The notes beneath the pieces are model-generated. The model was given only the letters and a program-made list of their open reading frames with translations. It was not told the origin of the DNA and searched no databases. A program made the translations under genes and the position numbers. Positions 43,108-50,446 of a DNA stretch of 64,000 nt are shown one piece after another (position 1 is the stretch's first letter; each line of letters opens with the position of its first letter). This stretch comes from Hoeflea_A sp963921345 (GTDB lineage: Bacteria; Pseudomonadota; Alphaproteobacteria; Rhizobiales; Rhizobiaceae), in NCBI GenBank assembly GCA_963921345.3, contig CAWUFE020000007.1, forward strand, positions 682,001 through 746,000. Reading direction: 5' to 3'.

Positions 43108-43323
43108 CTACCATTTTTCCGGGTCTGTCCCGGTAAGTTCTTCCCAGACTTCATTGAAGCGGCGAACGAACAGCCGGCGTATTTTCGGATCCGGTTCGTC
43201 GAAGATCAGCGTTTCCAGGGCATCCAGCCGACGGCTGGCCTCAAGGCCCGAAGCATCGAGCCGGGGAACGGTGAGCCGAACCGGGCAGTCGGCGCAACAT
43301 CTCAATCGGATCGCCGCACCCAT
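43108..43323 (-). CDS. small hypothetical protein with CCxxC motif
   Basis: 71 residues from the ATG at 43323, with GGAGG 6 bp upstream, so the start is firm. Begins MGAAIRLRCCADCPVRLT (three cysteines as CC-x2-C), then a helical, acidic/basic C-terminal part (RRLDALETLIFDEPDPKIRRLFVRRFNEVW). I recognise no family. It follows the 105-residue gene by 49 bp on the same strand and presumably shares its promoter and operators. Confidence 0.6.
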   Translation of the reverse strand: MGAAIRLRCCADCPVRLTVPRLDASGLEASRRLDALETLIFDEPDPKIRRLFVRRFNEVWEELTGTDPEKW

Positions 43324-43372
43324 ACTGAACCTCCGCCAACCGGTGTGCCAACAATCGGTGCCGATGCACCCG

Positions 43373-43690
43373 TCAGGCGGCGTCGGACAAGTATTCCTGC
43401 AATTCGCCGTAGTAGAATTCCGATGCCATGGCATCGGCTTCGATCCGGCGGGACAAATGCTCGAAAAGAAGTACGCTGAGCGGGTCGTCGCTGCGTTTCG
43501 AGATCCGCACAGTGCGCTTGTCGCGGTAGTTGCCAACCAAGTTTCCGTCTAGCGCGATTCCCGTGACAGCAAAACCGTAGTCATGCGGTCCGGCTTCGCC
43601 TTCCAGATAGGCCGTGCCTGAGCACAGGGCGATTTCCGCGGTGCCGATCACCAGCGGCATTTCTTCGAAATGGAATTCCGTGTCGAACAT
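43373..43690 (-). CDS. hypothetical protein, first gene of operator-controlled pair
   Basis: 105 residues from the second of two adjacent ATGs (43690; GGAAG spacing suits it better than 43693). Beta-rich start (FDTEFHFEEMPLVIGTAEIALCSGTAYLEG) and a helical end (SVLLFEHLSRRIEADAMASEFYYGELQEYL). No family recognised. Its leader contains a perfect 12-bp hairpin and the promoter region carries two identical palindromes, which is unusual regulation for such a small gene. Function cannot be guessed. Confidence 0.6.
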   Translation of the reverse strand: MFDTEFHFEEMPLVIGTAEIALCSGTAYLEGEAGPHDYGFAVTGIALDGNLVGNYRDKRTVRISKRSDDPLSVLLFEHLSRRIEADAMASEFYYGELQEYLSDAA

Positions 43691-43715
43691 CATGCGCTTC
43701 CGATTGCTGGAGAGC

Positions 43716-43750
43716 GCCGGGTCAACGGTGGGAGGAGACGTTGACCCGGC
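43716..43750 (-). promoter_or_regulatory. 12-bp perfect leader hairpin with CUCCUCCC loop
   Basis: On the minus strand GCCGGGTCAACG and CGTTGACCCGGC pair perfectly around an 11-base loop TCTCCTCCCAC. The loop holds CUCCUCCC, complementary to a strong Shine-Dalgarno (GGGAGGAG). The stem ends 25 bp before the ATG at 43690 and has no following U-run, so it is a leader element, not a terminator. Confidence 0.6.
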
Positions 43751-43806
43751 TACCGAACCGCACAGATCAGGCCGGATGAACACAGCGGTTTCGGTACAGA
43801 AAAGAA

Positions 43807-43846
43807 ATACCGATACGGTATACCGCATTCAATACCGATACGGTAT
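43807..43846. promoter_or_regulatory. double palindromic operator
   Basis: Two identical 15-bp palindromes ATACCG-ATA-CGGTAT at 43807-43821 and 43832-43846, 25 bp start to start. Between and overlapping the first is a third dyad, CGGTATACCG (43816-43825). The minus-strand sequence could hold TTGAAT, 17 bp, TATTTC as promoter, so the operators would cover the core promoter of the 105-residue gene. Size and symmetry suggest a TetR-type or similar dimeric repressor; none is adjacent. Confidence 0.7.
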
Positions 43847-43881
43847 TTATCGCAAGATGCTGATTTTATTGCGGAAGCGAC

Positions 43882-44550
43882 TCAACCCTCGTCGAGTCCA
43901 GCAAGGTGACCTGTTTTGATGTAGATGAGACAGCCTTCCGGCGAAGACGGTTCATGGTCCGATCCCGGCGGGTTTCGCAGCCAGGTGCCCTTCGGGTACC
44001 GGCCGTGCTCGTCCTCCAGGACTCCGTCAAGAACGAGGATTTCCTCACCGTCCTCATGACGATGAGGGCCAACTCTTGCGCCGGGCGCGAGCCGCATCAG
44101 GGAAACCGTTTCGCGCCCTGTCCTGTGCAGAGGCAGGATCGTCAGGCCGTCGGACGGTCCCGGAGTGAACTCGGCTTTGTCGGTGTCGATGTGAATTTGC
44201 TCTCGGTCGTCCTTGTCGAACTGATGCAGCTTGACGAATATGGTGCACCCGTCGTCTGTGTGAGGCGTGTGACTGGTGCCGATGGGATTGCGGACATACG
44301 CGCCGGCTGGAAAATCTCCGGTTTCGTCCGAGAAAACGCCCTCAAGCACAAAAAACTCCTCGCCGCCGCCATGGGTGTGCGCATCGAAGCGTGAGGCGGG
44401 AGCAAAGCGGACGATGGTGGTGGCCCGCGCGACCTCGTCGCCGATACGGTCGAGCATCATGCGGTCGACACCGCTTGCTGGCGAGTGCACCCATTCATAG
44501 TCCTCAGGACGCACAACCGCCCGTTTTGAAAAGTCGGATCGTATCCGCAT
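43882..44550 (-). CDS. ChrR-like double-cupin protein
   Basis: 222 residues from the ATG at 44550 (GGAGG 9 bp upstream; another ATG at 44556 is only 3 bp from it). Two cupin repeats: first with FDAHTHGGGEEFFVLEGVF and SHTPHT, second with GPHRHEDGEEILVLDGVL and DHEPSS, so both metal sites (HxH, E, H) look complete. This resembles the cupin module of ChrR, but with no zinc-finger anti-sigma part and no sigma factor nearby. Likely a dioxygenase or metal-bound small-molecule enzyme. Co-transcribed with the SDR gene 11 bp upstream. Confidence 0.78.
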   Translation of the reverse strand: MRIRSDFSKRAVVRPEDYEWVHSPASGVDRMMLDRIGDEVARATTIVRFAPASRFDAHTHGGGEEFFVLEGVFSDETGDFPAGAYVRNPIGTSHTPHTDDGCTIFVKLHQFDKDDREQIHIDTDKAEFTPGPSDGLTILPLHRTGRETVSLMRLAPGARVGPHRHEDGEEILVLDGVLEDEHGRYPKGTWLRNPPGSDHEPSSPEGCLIYIKTGHLAGLDEG

Positions 44551-44567
44551 ATCCATGATCCTCCGCG

Positions 44568-45338
44568 TCAAACCCGTCCGGCCATGACACCGCCGTCGAC
44601 CGACAACACGCTGCCCGTAATCCAAGACGCCCTGTCGGAGGCGAGGAACAGGATGGCTTCGGCGACGTCGTTTGGCTGTCCATTCCTCCCGATCGGGTGA
44701 AAATCGTTGAAACTCTGCAAAGTCTCAGCGGCCTGCGCGTCGTCCATGAAGGTGGTGTATACCGGTGTTTCGACGACGGCCGGCGCCACGGCGTTGATGC
44801 GTATATTGGCACCTGCCAGTTCGATGGCAAGGTTTTTCACCAGCTGATGGACACCGGCATTGGCTGCGGAGTAGGCGGATGACGGGGTCGCGCCGACGGC
44901 CTGGAGCGCCCACATCGAGCCGGTTTGGACGATTACCCCGCCACCACCTTCCCGCATGGCCTTCGCGGCCTCCTGTGCCATGAAGAACTTGCCCTTGAGA
45001 ATTGTGTCGAGAAATCGGTCGTATTCGTCCTCTTCGAGCTCCAGAAACGGCTTCGGCTCGAAAATTCCGGCATTGTTGATCAGAATATCGACGCCACCGA
45101 AGTTTTCGCGCGCCGTGGCGACAGCCCGTTTCGCCGTTTCCGGCTTGGCAACATCTCCGGCCACAATGGCAATGCGTGTTCCTGTCGGGTCCAACTCAGA
45201 CCCGGCTTTTTGCAGTTTTGAGAGATCGCGCCCCACAATCACCGCGTTTGCGCCCCGTTCGACAAACAAACGCGCTGCTTCCTTGCCGATCCCAGATCCG
45301 CCGCCTGTTACGATGACCGTTTTGTTTGCAAATTCCAT
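44568..45338 (-). CDS. SDR-family protein lacking the classical catalytic lysine
   Basis: 256 residues. Nucleotide-binding TGGGSGIG (about 11-18) and NNAG (about 87-90) are intact and a serine is present in QTGSMWA, but the YxxxK motif reads Y-S-A-A-N (SAYSAANAGVHQL): the lysine codon is replaced by AAT. The rest of the fold, including IRINAVAPAVVETP, is normal. The protein may be catalytically altered or use another proton relay. It is first in an operon with the cupin gene and lies downstream of a TetR-type operator candidate. Confidence 0.85.
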   Translation of the reverse strand: MEFANKTVIVTGGGSGIGKEAARLFVERGANAVIVGRDLSKLQKAGSELDPTGTRIAIVAGDVAKPETAKRAVATARENFGGVDILINNAGIFEPKPFLELEEDEYDRFLDTILKGKFFMAQEAAKAMREGGGGVIVQTGSMWALQAVGATPSSAYSAANAGVHQLVKNLAIELAGANIRINAVAPAVVETPVYTTFMDDAQAAETLQSFNDFHPIGRNGQPNDVAEAILFLASDRASWITGSVLSVDGGVMAGRV

Positions 45339-45346
45339 TTTATCTA

Positions 45347-45362
45347 CCTACTGGTTGGATGG
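45347..45362. promoter_or_regulatory. TetR operator candidate at SDR gene
   Basis: CCTAC-N6-GATGG, 8 bp upstream of the SDR start. It matches the better site at the tetR gene (CCTAC-N6-GTAGG) in its left arm and at three of five right-arm positions. It overlaps the AGGTAG ribosome-binding region on the minus strand. Confidence 0.5.
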
Positions 45363-45383
45363 TTGGTTGGGCAAATTTTTTTG

Positions 45384-45944
45384 TCAGTTGAGCCGCGCTT
45401 CCAGCATCGCGACCGCAGTGTCGAACCGGGACAGGTCGCCCGCCGCGCGGGCCATCAACTGTGCGCCTTCAACGAGAGCCATGGTCGCGGTTGCCTCCCG
45501 GTCCGGAGCGCCGACATGCAAGATCGTGCCGTCCTTTCGTCCCTGCCGGTAAACCGCTTCAAGCCAGGCGATGCTGTCTTTGTGGAACCGTTCCAACTCG
45601 GACAGGACCTCGCTTCCGAAGCTGTCGCGGGCGGCGCTGAAGGCCACGCAAAGGCAGACCGTCTCGCCGCCTTGCAGAGCATCGCGATAGACCCTCAGAT
45701 AGGAACGCAGCCGCAGACCGGCCGTTGCGTCGGTTCCCTCAATCGCCTCCAGCGAAGCGACAAAGCGGGTCCGATATCGTTGCAGCAAGGCCAATGCCAG
45801 ATCGGCTTTCGCCGGAAAGTGATGATGAATGCTCGCCTTTCGGATACCGATCGCCCGCGACAGGTCGGCATAGCTGAAGGCATCGTAGCCGTTGGAGCGG
45901 GCGGCGATCTCGGCCGCATCCAGGAGTCTTACCTTTGTGTTCAT
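45384..45944 (-). CDS. TetR/AcrR family regulator
   Basis: 186 residues. Helix-turn-helix at about 5-48 (LLDAAEIAARSNGYDAFSYADLSRAIGIRKASIHHHFPAKADLA), followed by a helical ligand domain with a cysteine pair (VCLCVAFSAA). The last helices contain DLSRFDTAVAMLEARL. It lies upstream of the SDR-cupin pair, and near-identical palindromes precede both transcripts, so it probably represses itself and that operon. Ligand unknown. Confidence 0.88.
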   Translation of the reverse strand: MNTKVRLLDAAEIAARSNGYDAFSYADLSRAIGIRKASIHHHFPAKADLALALLQRYRTRFVASLEAIEGTDATAGLRLRSYLRVYRDALQGGETVCLCVAFSAARDSFGSEVLSELERFHKDSIAWLEAVYRQGRKDGTILHVGAPDREATATMALVEGAQLMARAAGDLSRFDTAVAMLEARLN

Positions 45945-45946
45945 AG

Positions 45947-45962
45947 CCTACCAATTAGTAGG
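45947..45962. promoter_or_regulatory. TetR operator candidate at its own gene
   Basis: CCTACCAATTAGTAGG is a 16-bp palindrome with a single mismatched pair, only 3 bp from the tetR start codon, so a bound repressor would also block the Shine-Dalgarno (GGTAGG on the minus strand). It supports negative autoregulation. Confidence 0.65.
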
Positions 45963-46118
45963 TAGAATTGCTCCTGTCAACGGGCATAATGGATTTCACA
46001 GTTGTTCGTTCCAAGAATCGTCCTTTTGACAATTCTGGCGCAAAGGGACATGTGTGCCAATTCGTTCAAACGATCGACCACTTCCGAAGCAAGCAGCGTT
46101 CAAAGGTGCGAAGCGGAC

Positions 46119-47177
46119 ATGGCCACTGATGCGCCGGCGACCCGGCAGCGACTGGAGGGCATCGACCTGGCGCGATATTTCGTGCTGATCGGAATGGTGA
46201 TCGTCAATTTCGACGTTGTAATGGTCGGCATTGAACCGGCGCAAACGCACCGCTTCGCGGAGCTGCTGCAGGGTAGGGCGGCGGCGACATTCGTGGTGCT
46301 TGCCGGGCTTGGCTTCGGCCTCAGCGCGCAACGGGCGGATTGGCAACAGACAGCCGGTGTGACGATCCGCCGCGCGGCGTTCCTGCTGATCCTGGGCCTG
46401 GTCAACATGGCCATATTCCCGCCCGACATCGTGCACTACTACGCCTTCTACTTTTTGCTCGGATTGCCGTTTGTCAATCGCTCCGGCTTTCAGATCTGCA
46501 CGGCGGTCGCGGTCCTGACGGTGAGCTTTCCGATTGCCGTCCTGGCTTTCGATTATGAAGCTGGATGGAAATGGGAAGCGGCTGAATATTCCGGCCTTTG
46601 GACGTTCGGCGGGTTTTTCCGGAACCTGGTGTTCAACGGCTGGCATCCGATCGTCCCGTGGCTTTCATTTTTTCTTATCGGCGTTCTACTCAGTCGCTGT
46701 GAGTTGGACAGTCGCAGGGTTCAGGTCTACCTGCTGTTGGCCGGTGCCGGCACGTTCGCCGTCGTCACGGCGCTTTCCGGTTGGCTGATTGGCTGGGCAG
46801 ACAGCATCGATCAAGAACTCCGCTACTTCTTTACAACCGATCCGGTGCCGCCTATGCCTCTGTTCGTCGCGGCGGGAGCCGGTGCGGCCTGCGCAGTGAC
46901 GGGGCTGTGCCTGCTGTTGGAACCGCCGCTACGGTCGCTGCGCCTTCTCGGCTGGTTGACGCCGGCCGGGCGTCAGACCCTGTCCCTCTATATTGCCCAC
47001 ATCGTTATCGGCATGGGGATACTCGAGGCGCTGGGAATGGTCGGCGGACAGGCGCCCTCAAGGGCGTTGGCGGCGGCGGCATTGTTTTGTCTGGCGGCAA
47101 CTCTGTTCGCCTTTGTATGGGCACGCACATTCCGGCGCGGCCCGATCGAAGCGCTGATGCGGCGGATCAGCGGGTAA
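46119..47177 (+). CDS. multi-pass membrane protein, DUF418/acyltransferase-like
   Basis: 352 residues from the ATG at 46119. Starts with RLEGIDLARYFVLIGMVIVN, the sequence style of DUF418 and heparan-acetyltransferase-like proteins, and has about nine to ten helices. The C-terminal part LTPAGRQTLSLYIAHIVIGMGI is a DUF418 signature (AGR.sLTnYi.qs-like). Related proteins are thought to acylate cell-envelope molecules or to transport; nothing here decides it. Confidence 0.7.
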   Translation: MATDAPATRQRLEGIDLARYFVLIGMVIVNFDVVMVGIEPAQTHRFAELLQGRAAATFVVLAGLGFGLSAQRADWQQTAGVTIRRAAFLLILGLVNMAIFPPDIVHYYAFYFLLGLPFVNRSGFQICTAVAVLTVSFPIAVLAFDYEAGWKWEAAEYSGLWTFGGFFRNLVFNGWHPIVPWLSFFLIGVLLSRCELDSRRVQVYLLLAGAGTFAVVTALSGWLIGWADSIDQELRYFFTTDPVPPMPLFVAAGAGAACAVTGLCLLLEPPLRSLRLLGWLTPAGRQTLSLYIAHIVIGMGILEALGMVGGQAPSRALAAAALFCLAATLFAFVWARTFRRGPIEALMRRISG

Positions 47178-47194
47178 ACACCCAGGAGGAAGTC

Positions 47195-47740
47195 ATGGCT
47201 CTCGATACTCCCATTTGCGACTTCGGATGGAAAGCACGGCCCTTTGCGCTCAAAACCCCCGACGGAGCGGAATGCACGCTGGATTCGGCCATGGGCGAAA
47301 AAGGCCTTCTTGTCGCGTTCATCTGCAACCATTGTCCCTATGTGAAAGCCATTGCCGAACGGTTGGCCAGCGACGCCAGCGCGTTACAGGCAGAAGGGAT
47401 CGGGGTGGTGGCGATCATGTCGAACGACTATCAGGCCTATCCCGACGACGCACCGTCGGAAATGACCAAGTTCGCGCAACAGCACGGATTTTCCTTTCCC
47501 TATCTCGTGGACGAGGACCAAAGCGTCGGCAAGGCATATGATGCGGTTTGCACGCCGGATTTCTTCGGCTTCAACAGCGCGGGTGAACTGCAATACCGCG
47601 GCCGTCTGGACGACGCGCGTCTGGGAGACCCGAGCCACCGTACGCCGGAGCTGCTCAGCGCGATGCGCCAGGTTGCCGAAACCGGCGAGGGTCCCCGCGA
47701 GCAACACCCCTCGATGGGGTGCTCCATCAAGTGGCGGTGA
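47195..47740 (+). CDS. thioredoxin-like (AhpC/TSA-related) protein with CNHC motif
   Basis: 181 residues from the ATG at 47195, after AGGAGGA. Thioredoxin fold with ICNHCPYVKA (CxxC at about residues 44-47) and VVAIMSNDYQAYPDD; a C-terminal SMGCSIKWR. This family is common in bacteria, usually annotated as thioredoxin family or alkyl hydroperoxide reductase-like, and probably has peroxidase or disulfide reductase activity. Overlaps the next gene by 4 bp (GTGA). Confidence 0.85.
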   Translation: MALDTPICDFGWKARPFALKTPDGAECTLDSAMGEKGLLVAFICNHCPYVKAIAERLASDASALQAEGIGVVAIMSNDYQAYPDDAPSEMTKFAQQHGFSFPYLVDEDQSVGKAYDAVCTPDFFGFNSAGELQYRGRLDDARLGDPSHRTPELLSAMRQVAETGEGPREQHPSMGCSIKWR

Positions 47741-48333
47741 CCGGCGACGACACACCTCACACATCCACCGGCGAGGGCCCGTCCGACCCGTCCCGCCTGA
47801 TTGTCGTGTCCGGATGCTCCGGTGGCGGCAAGTCGACCTTGCTCGCCGAGATGGCGCACCGCGGCTGTTCCGTTTGTACCGAGGTTGGCCGTGAAATCGT
47901 CAGAGAGCAAATGCAATCCGGCGGACGAGGGTTGCCGTGGGATGATCCGCTGCTTTTTGTCGAATTGGCAGCAAATCGCGCGGCTCAACAGTACCGATCG
48001 GCTTTGAGCCAGAGCGGCCCGGTGTTGTTCGACCGGTCGGTGGTCGACCTCGTCAGCTATCTCGATTTCAAGGGCCTCGAGACGCCGCCGCACCTCTGGC
48101 GCCTGGTCGAGGCCTGTCGTTATTCGGACACAGTGTTCGTGACACCGCCCTGGCAAGAGATTTTCCTATCCGATTCCGAACGCACGAAGGGATTCGAGGA
48201 GGCCGTCTCGGAGTACCGCGCGCTATCCGCGAGTTACCGCGCACTGGGTTACCGGCTCGTCGACATCCCGAAGGCCACGGTCCGCGACAGGGCGGATTTC
48301 CTGGAGGAACGCATCGCCGCAATCCCCGGCTAA
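47737..48333 (+). CDS. P-loop ATPase/kinase-like protein
   Basis: 198 residues from the GTG at 47737 that overlaps the thioredoxin-like stop (two other GTGs lie 2 and 6 codons upstream). Walker A is VVSGCSGGGKSTLLAEM; a second motif LFDRSVVDLVSYL has a DRS Asp typical of deoxynucleoside-kinase-like or predicted AAA proteins of this small family. Substrate unknown. Translational overlap suggests co-expression with the thioredoxin-like protein. Confidence 0.72.
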   Translation: MTGDDTPHTSTGEGPSDPSRLIVVSGCSGGGKSTLLAEMAHRGCSVCTEVGREIVREQMQSGGRGLPWDDPLLFVELAANRAAQQYRSALSQSGPVLFDRSVVDLVSYLDFKGLETPPHLWRLVEACRYSDTVFVTPPWQEIFLSDSERTKGFEEAVSEYRALSASYRALGYRLVDIPKATVRDRADFLEERIAAIPG

Positions 48334-48429
48334 ACCGGCCGTCGATAATCCGGAGGTTGCATTTACCAATCGCGGATTGAAAGATGGAGCAGGGCATGCG
48401 GTCGTCGGTCGGGCAGGGGAGCGTTGGCG

Positions 48430-49287
48430 GTGTTGATGCGGATAGCCAAATGGGGCGCAATCGCAATTGTCGTTCTGGTGGCGGCCGGGCTGGCATTTGT
48501 CCTGACCCGCAACAGTACGCCGCACAGCGCGGCGGACGTTCGGCTCTACACCAGTCTTCTTAACGAGATCGCTGCTGTCGACGTCCCGCATAACGACTTC
48601 CTAACCCCAGCGCAGCGGCGGTATCATGCCGATCTCCTCAATCGGGTCGAAGCGGGTATGGAGCTGAGCCCGGAAGAGAGCATTGTCTATCGTCAGCTCA
48701 TCCAGTCGGTCCTGCTCCACTATCAGTCGCGCCTTGTCTGGCTCGACCGGAACCTGACGGTACTGACCGATGTCGCGATGGACCTCCCCAACAACGTCGG
48801 CGGCAACGGAATCGCCGGACAGCACGATCACCACGACGTGTCGGCCCGCCGGAATTTTGCCGATCTCAGCCGCGCGCTCGACCGCATCGAGGCCGATAAC
48901 AGCTGGTGGCCGAAGCGCATCCTCAGCGCCAATCGGGCCTACAAGAACCTGACCGACATGGTGCTCCACATGGCAGTCGGTGCACACAGCATCTCGGTCG
49001 AGTATCGACCGCCCGAGCAACCTCCGGAGCCGGGATCCATGGCTGCCGACTTCGAGGCCTTTCTGCTTGCCTACAAGATCGCGCAGTTCGAACCGGTCAA
49101 TTCGCCCGCCTATGTTGCCCAGATCAATCGTGGCCTGGATGCCTATGGCAACCTCGTGCTCACCACGCAGGCCCGCATCGTCGCCGAACTCTCGCCGGTC
49201 GAGCGCCGCCTGGCCGGGCGTTGGCTGGCTTTGCACACGATCGCGCCGCAGCCGGACCCGGAGATGAAGCTCCGGTTTCCGCGCTAA
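48430..49287 (+). CDS. hypothetical membrane-anchored protein
   Basis: 285 residues. AGGGGAG ends 8 bp before GTG 48430; ATG 48436 and TTG 48424 are alternatives. One N-terminal membrane helix (about residues 8-28, WGAIAIVVLVAAGLAFVL) then a periplasmic or cytoplasmic helical domain with repeated charged stretches and an HDHHD cluster (QHDHHDVSARRNF). No family recognised. The following aldo-keto reductase is convergent. Confidence 0.55.
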   Translation: MLMRIAKWGAIAIVVLVAAGLAFVLTRNSTPHSAADVRLYTSLLNEIAAVDVPHNDFLTPAQRRYHADLLNRVEAGMELSPEESIVYRQLIQSVLLHYQSRLVWLDRNLTVLTDVAMDLPNNVGGNGIAGQHDHHDVSARRNFADLSRALDRIEADNSWWPKRILSANRAYKNLTDMVLHMAVGAHSISVEYRPPEQPPEPGSMAADFEAFLLAYKIAQFEPVNSPAYVAQINRGLDAYGNLVLTTQARIVAELSPVERRLAGRWLALHTIAPQPDPEMKLRFPR

Positions 49288-49302
49288 TCGGCAAGCTCTG
49301 CC

Positions 49303-50286
49303 TCAGCAATAGCGCTCGATGCCGATGATTTGCTTGTCCGAGTAGCGGTCGCCGTGGGCAAATCCGCGCGGCAGAAGGCGGTCGATTTCCGCCAGCTGGG
49401 CGTCGTTCAGATCAAGCGATCCGGCGGCGGCGTTCTGTTCCAGGTGACCCACCGAACGCGTGCCGGGAATGGCGATGACATGGGACCCGTGGCGCAGCAC
49501 CCAGGCCAGCGCCAAGGTCGCGGGGTGCGTGCCCTGGCTGACCGCATAGCGGTTGAATTGCTCCACCAGCCGGCAATTGGCGGAGAAGTTGGGTTCCTGG
49601 AAACGCGGATTGTTGCGGCGAAAATCCATGTCGCCGAAGCCGGACGGATCGGGCAGGGTATCGGCAAACATGCCGCGTGCCACGGGCGAAAAGGCAACGA
49701 ACGCCGTTCCCAGTTCCCAACAGGCCTCGATCATGCCCAACTCCGGCATTCTCGACCACAGCGAATATTCGCTCTGAACTGCCCGGACTGGGTGCACGGC
49801 CGCGGCGCGCCGCAAAGTGGACGGGGCGATTTCGGAAAACCCGAACCCCCCGATTTTGCCTTCGCGAACGAATTCCGCGAGCGTCTCGACGACTTCCTCA
49901 ACGGGCCGTTCCTGCTCCCGGCGATGCACGTAGTAAAGATCGATGTGGTCGACGCCCAGCCGCTTGAGGGACCCCTCCAGAGACGAGCGCAGGCGATCGC
50001 GCGAATTGTCGAAATGCCTCTTCGGCTCAAGCACGATCCCGCCCTTGGTGGCAATGGAAAAGCGGTGTGGATGATCCCTGAGGAAGTCGCCGATGACCTG
50101 TTCGGACACGCCACGGCCGTAAAGTTCGGCCGTATCGAGATGCGTCACCCCGAGTTCATGCGCACGGGCCAGCGTCCGGTGGGACTCGGCGGCTTCTGTC
50201 GGACCATAGAACCCCGCGAAACTCATGCATCCGAGGCCGATCGCTCCGATCATCGGACCGTCGTTTCCAAGCCGTCTTTGATCCAT
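49303..50286 (-). CDS. aldo-keto reductase
   Basis: 327 residues from the ATG at 50286 (GGAG about 8 bp upstream). Starts MDQRRLGNDGPMIGAIGLGCMSF and has the AKR tetrad: Asp and Tyr in HLDTAELYG, Lys in ATKGG and His in YYVHRRE. IGGFGFSEIAPSTLRRA and the C-terminal PGTRSVGHLEQNAAA bind NADPH. Resembles the AKR13/YajO-like enzymes that reduce aldehydes and ketones; substrate not known. A second AKR is at 31307. Confidence 0.87.
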   Translation of the reverse strand: MDQRRLGNDGPMIGAIGLGCMSFAGFYGPTEAAESHRTLARAHELGVTHLDTAELYGRGVSEQVIGDFLRDHPHRFSIATKGGIVLEPKRHFDNSRDRLRSSLEGSLKRLGVDHIDLYYVHRREQERPVEEVVETLAEFVREGKIGGFGFSEIAPSTLRRAAAVHPVRAVQSEYSLWSRMPELGMIEACWELGTAFVAFSPVARGMFADTLPDPSGFGDMDFRRNNPRFQEPNFSANCRLVEQFNRYAVSQGTHPATLALAWVLRHGSHVIAIPGTRSVGHLEQNAAAGSLDLNDAQLAEIDRLLPRGFAHGDRYSDKQIIGIERYC

Positions 50287-50446
50287 CAAACATCTCCAAC
50301 ACAAGAACCGAAATCTTCGCCAGCGCGGAACAGAATTTCGAGGGGGAATCGCAAGTGCCGACCGCACCTGATGACATGCACCGCCCATCGTCAAGTCCCG
50401 CCGGCCGACGCGACATGGCATCGGTCTTGTTTCCAGGGAGCGCTCG

